From Devosia algicola (lineage in GTDB: Bacteria; Pseudomonadota; Alphaproteobacteria; Rhizobiales; Devosiaceae): 64,000 nucleotides of DNA. The notes beneath the pieces were generated by a model. The model was not told the origin of the DNA, did not search any database, and worked only from the letters and a program-made list of their open reading frames with translations. Below, piece by piece: positions 58,043-64,000 of the stretch. Each line of letters starts with the position of its first letter. Positions within the stretch are counted from its first letter, which is position 1. The position numbers were made by a program, and so were the translations under genes. The stretch lies in the NCBI RefSeq assembly GCF_028816455.1, contig NZ_CP118246.1, positions 2,234,001-2,298,000 of the forward strand, read 5' to 3'.

Positions 58043-58513
58043 TTAAAAGCTGACGCTCAGAGCGCCCACATAGCCTCGGCCGGCGACAACCGTCCCCGAA
58101 TTGGCCTGGGTCAATTTCAACACCGCGTCGTCACGAACCAATCCGCCATCCTGAACCGCGCTGTCCACATGAAGTGTATAGCCTGCATCAATCAGGGAAT
58201 CCGCGATATTGACGTCGACCTGCATGGTCCGTCCACCGCCAATGCTGGCGCCGGTGATGCCGTCAATGCGTTGATTGCTGGATGAGGCAGCGCGAAACCA
58301 GCTACGCAGATCCCTCTGGTAGCGCGATTGGCCTCCGGCCACCCAGACGGTGGAATCAAAGGTACCATCAGGCTTGTTCAGATAGACCGCAAGATAGGCA
58401 GGTGGACCCCAATAGTTAGACATCTGGATGGATAGCTTGGTATCCTTGGCGAACGCGAGAGTGGGCGTTCCAAGCGCCGTTGCAAGCATCAGGACCGTGA
58501 TCAGCTTTTTCAT
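58043..58513 (-). CDS. DUF2271 periplasmic protein
   Basis: A 156-residue exported protein: signal KKLITVLMLATALGTPTLAFA, then LSIQMSNYWGPPAYLAVYLNKPDGTFDSTVWVAGGQSRY and WFRAASSSNQRIDGITGASIGGGRTMQV, matching DUF2271, which accompanies PepSY flavin/iron reductases. The DGITGAS segment resembles FMN-attachment contexts, so flavinylation is possible but unproven. It lies nine bases upstream of the PepSY gene on the same strand and is itself intact. Confidence 0.78.
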   Translation of the reverse strand: MKKLITVLMLATALGTPTLAFAKDTKLSIQMSNYWGPPAYLAVYLNKPDGTFDSTVWVAGGQSRYQRDLRSWFRAASSSNQRIDGITGASIGGGRTMQVDVNIADSLIDAGYTLHVDSAVQDGGLVRDDAVLKLTQANSGTVVAGRGYVGALSVSF

Positions 58514-58552
58514 GAGGGCACTCCATGGTTGGTAATTGTCCCCATATCGCAG

Positions 58553-58602
58553 ACCAACCTGACAGCAGCCTGAAGCAAACCAGGCTCACTATTCAGGTTG
58601 GT
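58553..58602 (+). promoter_or_regulatory. Inverted and direct repeats in divergent DUF2271/regulator promoter
   Basis: ACCAACCTGA (58553-58562) and its exact mirror TCAGGTTGGT (58593-58602) flank the region; a further AGGTTG follows 11 bases after the last one. Tandem AGGTTG hexamers one helical turn apart are typical OmpR-type response-regulator sites, so the adjacent regulator probably binds here. Confidence 0.55.
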
Positions 58603-58622
58603 GTAAGGTTGCGATTATCGGG

Positions 58623-59300
58623 ATGGTCCAAAAGGAGCAGAAATTGCGCATATTGCTGGTTGAGGATGACCAGGTGCTCGGCGGCGCGATCCGCGACCAT
58701 GTTGCAGCCACAGGCCACAGCGTCGACTGGATGAAGCGGGTGGATGATGCCGAGGCCGCCTTGGACGGCGTTGGGTATGAACTGGTCCTGCTCGATCTTA
58801 ATTTACCAGACGGCCGGGGCCTGGACTTACTGCGGCACCTACGTGCCCGCGGCAGTTCGGTGCCGGTTATCATCACCACGGCGCAGGACCAAATTGGCGT
58901 TCGCATCGAAGGCTTAAATGCCGGCGCCGACGATTATCTGGTCAAACCTTTCGACTTGAGTGAAATGAGTGCGCGTGTTGCGGCGGTGGCGCGTCGATAT
59001 TCTGGCAATCCAGCGCCGCTTGTAACCGTAGGCGCTGCGCAGGTGAACCTGGCGACCAAATTGATAATGCAGGGCGAGGAGTCTGTTACCCTTACACAGC
59101 GCGAATGGGCCGTGTTCGAACGCCTGATCAGTCGACGCGGATCGGTCGTGAGCAGATCGGAGCTCGAGAATTCCTTGTATGAATTTGGCGCTGAGATCGA
59201 AAGCAATGCGGTTGAAGTCTATATTAGCAGGCTGCGCAAAAAACTGGGGCGCAAAACGATAACTACCCAACGCGGCCTTGGCTATAGGGTTGATAAATGA
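58623..59300 (+). CDS. OmpR-family response regulator
   Basis: A 225-residue regulator: receiver LRILLVEDDQVLGGAIRDHV, phosphoacceptor Asp in LVLLDLNLPDGRGLDLL, Lys in LVKPFDLSEM, and a winged-helix output domain (VTLTQREWAVFERLISRRGSVVSRSELENSLYEF, VEVYISRLRKKLG, TQRGLGYRVD). Stop overlaps the kinase start by four bases. Divergent from DUF2271/PepSY, which it likely controls. Intact, unlike its partner kinase. Confidence 0.92.
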   Translation: MVQKEQKLRILLVEDDQVLGGAIRDHVAATGHSVDWMKRVDDAEAALDGVGYELVLLDLNLPDGRGLDLLRHLRARGSSVPVIITTAQDQIGVRIEGLNAGADDYLVKPFDLSEMSARVAAVARRYSGNPAPLVTVGAAQVNLATKLIMQGEESVTLTQREWAVFERLISRRGSVVSRSELENSLYEFGAEIESNAVEVYISRLRKKLGRKTITTQRGLGYRVDK

Positions 59301-60269
59301 AGTGGCCCTACTCGATTGCCCTGCGTCTTGCCATTTGGCTAAGTGTCGGCACTTGCTTACTCTGGTTGGGTGCCGCCGCAATTTCCACAAATGTTCTGCA
59401 GCACGAGTTGGCGGAATCCTTTGACGAAGGATTGCGTCAAAGTGCTTACCGGTTGCTGCCACTCGCCCTCCATGATTTGTGGGAACCTTCGGAACATGCT
59501 CTGCCCATTGCTGCCACCGAAGGGGCGGCGGCAGGTTCGTTCACCTACCTGGTTTATGATAGCACCGGCAAAGTCGTTATCCGGGCGGAGGATGCCCCCC
59601 AGGTCCTATCCAGCATTCCGTCGGGCGATGGATTTTTACTTATCGGAAATCGTCGCGCCTTTGCCGCGAGTGACCATCGCTCTGGATTTGGTATTGTCGT
59701 GTTGGAAACCTCTAACTATCGCGGCGAAGCCCTTCGCGACGCGATTGGCGCTCTGTTCTGGCCGCTTGCAGGTCTATTGCCCTTAGGGGCGGCAGGCATA
59801 TGGTTTGCCGTGCGGCTGGCGATGAGCCCACTTGAGCGTTTACGGCGCGAAATTGCTGAACGCGGTGGCGCAAACCTGTCACCGCTGAGCAACAATAAAC
59901 ATCCCGTGGAATTGGCGCCAATCGCCCAGGAGGTTGCCGCACTGCTTGTGCGGCTCAAGTCAGCCATGGATATCGAGCGCGAATTTGCCGCCAATAGCGC
60001 GCACGAACTGCGCACCCCAATCGCCGGTGCGCTGGCCCAGACCCAACGCCTCGCCTACGAGCCCGGCGAGCATCCGGCACAATCGCGGATCAGGGACATA
60101 GAAAGCGCACTGCGCAATCTGTCCCATTTATCGGAAAAGGCTCTTGCAACTCGCTCGCCTTGACGCAGGATTTGCTCGATCAGAGGTGCCTATCGACCTG
60201 CGTCCCGTCATTACATTAGTCGTCCGCGACTTTCACGCCGCGCACGAGGTATGCGGATTGTGCGCCTGA
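59297..60269 (+). pseudogene. Sensor histidine kinase, QseC-like, lacking ATPase domain (one +1 break)
   Basis: Two membrane helices (LAIWLSVGTCLLWLGAAAIS and LFWPLAGLLPLGAAGIWFAVRLAM) flank a periplasmic sensor; HisKA holds the phosphoacceptor His in EREFAANSAHELRTPIAG. At 60138-60142 AGGCT for AGCT breaks the frame; corrected, it continues LLQLARLDAGFARSEVPIDL and ends at 60269 after RDFHAAHE. The HATPase domain (N, G1, F, G2 boxes) is completely absent, and sequence of an FtsX-type permease begins in its place. So even after frame correction the kinase cannot bind ATP; a deletion probably fused two genes. Confidence 0.75.
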
Positions 60270-61488
60270 TGTTGCTGCGGGGTAAACCGGTTATTGAAAA
60301 AATGATTGCGCCAATATCAGGCGCGATCGCCCCCCAGTTGCCTCGTCACTATTACGTCAGCGGGCGCGGTTGGCCCGCAGTGCTGCATTCGTGACGTTGG
60401 CCGTCGGATTTGCCGTTTCGACCGCAATATTTAATACGACGTATCAAGCCCAATCCAGGGTTGACGCCATGCTCACCAATGGGGCGGACGTGACGGTGAC
60501 TGGCTCGCGGCTCGCGCCAGCAGACATACTCAAAGACAAACTTGCTGCCTTGCCCGGTGTGGTGAATTCCCAATTTATGCAGCATCGCTATGCCTATGTC
60601 GGCACCGACCTGCAGGACCTATATGGCATAGACCCCGCCACCATCAGTAATGCCACTGCTATGGCAAATGCCTATTTCGGCAATGGCGATGCAAAAGCCA
60701 CTTTGGCAAAACTCGCTGCGACGCCTGAAGCAATTCTGGTGTCAGATGAAACAGTCACAGATTACCAATTGAACTTGGGTGATCCGCTCAATCTGCGCCT
60801 ACAAAGTCCTGATGGCGCCTACAAAGTGGTGCCGTTTGTATTTTCGGGCATCGTGCGAGAATTTCCTACGGCGCCGCGTGATAGCTTTATTGTTGCCAAT
60901 GCCAGCTATATCGCCAAAATGACGGGCGTCGCTGGGCGTGAAGTTGGATTGCTAAAAACCTCGGGCAATAATGCGACAATCAAGGCCGCAGCTATAGATT
61001 TGGCCAAGTCCTATCCCGGGATGCAGGTCAAAGAGCTTGGCGACGCCGCCCATATTATTGGGTCGAGCCTAACGGCCATAGATTTGGCCGGATTAACGGC
61101 GCTCGAATTAAGCTTTGCAGTTGTTCTAGTGTTGGGTGCCACCGGCTTGATGCTTGCCTTGGGGTTGGCCGACCGTCGGCGTGGGTTCGCCATTTTGACC
61201 GCGATCGGGGCCACCCCACGCCAATTGGCGGCATTTATCGTACCCGAAACCATCGTAGTGCTCAGCATGGGAGACATCATTGGCGCGATTGTCGGCGGCG
61301 TGGTTGCTCAAGTGCTTGTTGTTGTGCTTCACGGTGTCTTTGATCCGCCGCCTGAATTTATGTCGGTGCCATGGCCATACCTGATTGCGGTCGTCATTGC
61401 TGTCGCAATTGCCACCTCGATTGCCGTGGCCAACGGTATCAAGCAAGCCTCAAGCAAGCCTGTTCAGCGCATACGAGAGCTTACCTAG
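60240..61488 (+). pseudogene. FtsX/MacB-type ABC permease, C-terminal half only
   Basis: From about 60240 a frame reads ARGMRIVRLMLLRGKPVIEKMIAPISGAIAP; after a break in the C-run near 60329-60335 it continues VASSLLRQRARLARSAAFVTLAVGFAVSTAIFNTTYQAQSRVDAMLTNGADVTVTGS to 61488. This equals the second half of two-lobed lipoprotein-export-type permeases, ending with helices VVLVLGATGLMLALGLADRRRGFAILTAIGATPRQLAAF. The first half and the usual ATPase gene are missing. It directly abuts the truncated kinase. Confidence 0.7.
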
Positions 61489-61683
61489 CGTAAGGATTGT
61501 CAAGGCAACTGCACTGTGTCGACGACAGCTTGCGGCCTCACGGCTCCGCACCAATGTATCCGGGGCTAGTCCGCGCAAAACTCACGAGAGCGCGTGCACC
61601 GCGACCTAAAGTTGGGATGGTAGTGGGGAAAAGTGAAAAACGCGGACATTATACGTTAAAAATCAACCACTAAGAGGAAATTT

Positions 61684-61773
61684 TGGCGGAGAGGGAGGGA
61701 TTCGAACCCCCGATGGAGTCACCCCCATGCCGCATTTCGAGTGCGGTGCATTCGGCCACTCTGCCACCTCTCC
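61684..61773 (-). tRNA. tRNA-Ser (anticodon CGA)
   Basis: Ninety bases with encoded CCA. Acceptor stem GGAGAGG pairs with CCTCTCC, discriminator G; anticodon stem CCGCA/TGCGG encloses CTCGAAA with anticodon CGA; a long variable arm (ATGGGGGTGACTCCAT) and TTCGAATC T-loop identify it as tRNA-Ser reading UCG. Isolated, on the minus strand. Confidence 0.97.
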
Positions 61774-62019
61774 GCGAGGTCGATAGCTACAGCTGCCTGT
61801 AGCCCGGTCGAACAGGCGGGCTTATGGCATAGCGGGGCAGTGGCTGCAATATGGGGGCGGCGTTTTTTGCGACATGGTTTGCGCTAACATAGGCAACCAC
61901 ACCGATACTCAAACGCTAGCATGACGTTAACCTTGACAGTAACGCATTCGTTTGTCGCGCCATCGCGCTGGTGCTGTCACAATATTTGCTGCGCTCCTGC
62001 CCCATGAAAGGACAATTTC

Positions 62020-62799
62020 ATGACCAAAAGACGCCACGTCATTGCGGGACTTTCCGCACTGCCATTTGCCAGTTTTGCACCCTTTGTCTCGCACACATTT
62101 GCCCAGTCAGGTGAAGCCATGCTTGAAGGGGACATAATCGAAACAGATGATGGGAACCTCACCATCCATCCCGTCGATCATGCTTCGCTGTTGCTGGGGT
62201 GGAAAGATCAGGTGATCTACGCCGATCCGGTCGGCGGCGCCGAACGCTACGCCAACCTGCCCGCTCCAACCGCCATTGTCATCACCCATGGTCATGGCGA
62301 CCATTTTGACGTCCCCACGCTTGAAGCCATTGCCGCGGGCGGTATTCCGCTGATTACCAACCAGGACGTTTTCGAAAAACTGCCAGATGCGCTCAAGCCC
62401 AATGCCACCGGCATGGCCAATGGCGACGAAGGCGTGCTTAACGGGCTTTCGATTGCCGCCATCTCGGCCTTCAACACCACACCTGACCGGGCCAAATATC
62501 ACCCGCCCGGCGTCGGCAATGGCTATCTGCTCAAGTTTGACAACAAGATTGTCTATGTTGCCGGCGACACCGAACCAACGCCGCACATGCTGGCGCTCGA
62601 AAATATCGATGTGGCCTTCCTGCCAATGAACCTGCCTTATACCATGACGGTGGAGCAGGCCGGTGAAGCGATCAAGACCTTCAAACCCAAGATCACCTAT
62701 CCCTATCATTATGGCGATAGCGACCTGTCCATTCTCGAGGGCCTGGTCGGAGATGCCAGCGAAGTCCGGCTGCGCGATTGGTATCCGAACAAGGCCTAA
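62020..62799 (+). CDS. Metallo-beta-lactamase-fold hydrolase, exported
   Basis: A 259-residue protein with a Tat-like or Sec signal (TKRRHVIAGLSALPFASFAPFVSHTFAQ) and the metal motif ITHGHGDHFD; further ligand positions are VYVAGDTEP and the His in ITYPYHYGDSD. The type is the UlaG/YcbL-like small MBL hydrolase. The reaction is unknown. It stands alone between the tRNA and the ribosomal protein genes, with its own likely promoter in the 240-base upstream gap. Confidence 0.84.
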   Translation: MTKRRHVIAGLSALPFASFAPFVSHTFAQSGEAMLEGDIIETDDGNLTIHPVDHASLLLGWKDQVIYADPVGGAERYANLPAPTAIVITHGHGDHFDVPTLEAIAAGGIPLITNQDVFEKLPDALKPNATGMANGDEGVLNGLSIAAISAFNTTPDRAKYHPPGVGNGYLLKFDNKIVYVAGDTEPTPHMLALENIDVAFLPMNLPYTMTVEQAGEAIKTFKPKITYPYHYGDSDLSILEGLVGDASEVRLRDWYPNKA

Positions 62800-62814
62800 A
62801 ATCCCCGGCACGCC

Positions 62815-62881
62815 TTGACTCTTTGCGCATTTGCCCTGATAAGCCGCACCAGAACGCGCCCCGGAGCCTAATCCGGCGCGC
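62815..62881 (+). promoter_or_regulatory. rplU promoter and leader hairpin
   Basis: TTGACT (62815-62820) and GATAAG (62838-62843), 17 bases apart, form a plausible sigma-70 promoter. Just beyond it 62856-62865 pairs with 62872-62881 (nine of ten bases, loop GCCTAA), giving a stable hairpin at the start of a leader of about 180 bases ahead of rplU. It may regulate ribosomal protein synthesis; this is inference. Confidence 0.45.
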
Positions 62882-63037
62882 TTCTTTGGTTTGAAAACCG
62901 CTGCTTGAGGCTGCCCGCCGGTTGAACCGGCCGCATCTTGAAGTCCGCAGGTCGGGGCGTTGCCCCGGGGCAATACTGCGGCGCCGCAAAGCGCGACAAA
63001 AATGGGACCGATACGTTTAACACGTGCGGTACAATGA

Positions 63038-63773
63038 ATGACTTTTGCAGTGATAAAGACTGGTGGCAAACAGTATAAAGTTGCCGCCGACGATGTTCTC
63101 AAGATTGAAAAGCTCGATGCCGAAATCGGCTCGATCGTGACCTTTGATCAGGTATTGATGGTGGGTGACGAAGTTGGTGCACCTCTGGTTGAGGGCGCTC
63201 TGGTTGCCGCTGAGCCTGGTGGAAACCCGCAAGCAGAAAACCGTCATCATCTTCAAAAAGAACCGTCGCCACAATTATCGTCGTCGCAATGGCCACCGCC
63301 AATTGCTTTCGACCGTGCGTATTACCGAAATCCTGACCGGTGGCGCCAAGCCAAATCTCAAGGCTGCGGCCAAGCCTGCTGCGAAAGCCAAGCCCGTTAC
63401 TGAGGCAAAGCCGGCCGCCGAAGCCAAGCCAGCCAAAAAGGCAGCAGCCCCCAAGGCCGCTGCTCCAAAGGCCGAAGCGCCAAAGGCTGAAGCTGCCAGC
63501 CAAGCCAAGGCTCCAGCGGCCAAAAAGGCCGCCAAGGCCGATGCCGTTGACGACATCAAGCTGATCGGCGGTGTCGGTCCAGCGCTCGAAAAGAAGTTGA
63601 ACGAAGCCGGGATCACCAGCCTCGCTCAGATCGCAGCCTGGACTGCTGAAGATGTCACAAAATATGACGACATCCTGAGCTTCAAAGGCCGGATCGAGCG
63701 CGAAGAGTGGATTGATCAGGCTAAGGAATTGTTGGCTGGCAAGGCGCCTCGCGCCAAGGCCGATAAGAAATAA
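63038..63773 (+). CDS. rplU: 50S ribosomal protein L21 with C-terminal helix-hairpin-helix extension (one +1 frame break)
   Basis: L21 core [45 protein letters not shown], then [28 protein letters not shown] and TVRITEIL. The break at 63212-63218 reads GAGCCTG; GAGCTG restores ELVETRK. After the core comes an Ala/Lys/Pro-rich linker (about residues 105-165) and a domain [36 protein letters not shown], a helix-hairpin-helix fold typical of Hyphomicrobiales L21. Corrected length is 244 residues. Breaking such a gene in a living cell is very unlikely, so the extra base is probably not real. rpmA follows by 12 bases. Confidence 0.9.
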
Positions 63774-63785
63774 GGAAGAAGCACC

Positions 63786-64000
63786 ATGGCACATAAAAAA
63801 GCAGGCGGTTCATCCCGCAACGGTCGCGATACCGCCGGTCGCCGTCTTGGCGTCAAGAAGTTTGGTGGCGAGGCCGTTATTGCCGGCAATATCCTGATCC
63901 GTCAGCGCGGCACCAAATGGCATCCCGGTACTGGCGTTGGCTTGGGCAAGGATCACACCATTTATGCTCTGGTTGACGGTAAGGTTGCCTTCCGCACCCG
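63786..64000 (+). CDS. rpmA: 50S ribosomal protein L27 (3' end outside window)
   Basis: Starts [71 protein letters not shown], the invariant L27 N terminus and core. AAGGAAGAAG lies just before the ATG. In an operon with rplU. About 71 codons are visible; the last 15-20 lie beyond the edge. Confidence 0.97.
   Translation, partial: MAHKKAGGSSRNGRDTAGRRLGVKKFGGEAVIAGNILIRQRGTKWHPGTGVGLGKDHTIYALVDGKVAFRT

Noticed and set aside
5595..63218. Programmed +1 ribosomal frameshifting as the cause of the shared breaks
   Set aside because: The sites share AGNCT but not a common codon phase, slippery codon or stop codon, and occur in functionally unrelated genes including rplU. An artefact or DNA-level insertion fits better.

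Overview
The window looks like chromosome from an alphaproteobacterium of the order Hyphomicrobiales, most like Devosia and relatives. This is inferred from gene content and style: an L21 ribosomal protein carrying an Ala/Lys-rich tail and a helix-hairpin-helix domain, many ABC uptake operons with ATGA overlaps, high-GC codon use, an MNIO/DUF2282 (bufferin) operon and an alphaproteobacterial che cluster. No 16S gene or other direct marker is present. No insertion sequence, prophage or CRISPR array was seen.

Layout. 1-6.9 kb: chemotaxis operon on the minus strand (STAS, cheY, cheA, cheW, cheD, receptor, cheR entering from the edge), with a small plus-strand gene carrying a CheZ/CheT-like QDxxxQ motif. 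7.1-10.7 kb: two NAD-dependent oxidoreductases and an MscS channel. 10.7-19.8 kb: a LacI-controlled sugar ABC operon with a sulfatase and a family-2 glycoside hydrolase, plausibly for sulfated glycosides. 19.9-22.4 kb: a bufferin operon (precursor peptide, MNIO enzyme, partner, DoxX). 22.5-28.3 kb: YeiH exporter with divergent LysR, an M20 peptidase, DUF1304, and pseudouridine breakdown genes. 28.7-33.0 kb: potFGHI-type polyamine uptake followed by a 24-codon ORF with an exceptionally strong ribosome-binding site and a terminator. 33-39.9 kb: Rrf2 regulator, KefB-type antiporter, RecD-like helicase, FAH hydrolase, aldo/keto reductase, small proteins. 39.9-45.1 kb: an ABC-2 exporter/HlyD/TetR operon, CueR and a LysR. 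45.2-49.6 kb: a second polyamine-like ABC operon with DUF3830. 49.8-55.2 kb: MFS transporter, a truncated GntR with two near-identical operator-like sites, and sugar-acid catabolic genes. 55.2-61.5 kb: a decayed-looking region with truncated PepSY/flavodoxin, DUF2271, a response regulator, a truncated histidine kinase and half an FtsX-type permease. 61.7-64 kb: tRNA-Ser(CGA), a metallo-hydrolase, rplU and rpmA.

The most striking pattern is that sixteen +1 frame breaks, in thirteen otherwise normal genes including rplU and cheA, all fall where an AGCT tetranucleotide appears to have gained one base between AG and CT (AGCCT, AGGCT or AGACT). Removing that base restores the reading frame each time. 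A systematic sequencing or library artefact, possibly tied to base modification at AGCT, is the simplest explanation; in vivo scars from a blunt AG^CT cut are the biological alternative. Affected genes are therefore annotated across the break as single genes. A few other breaks do not fit this rule (a second one in the M20 peptidase, the 6PGDH-like gene, the permease fragment), and the truncated PepSY, kinase, permease and GntR genes look genuinely damaged.
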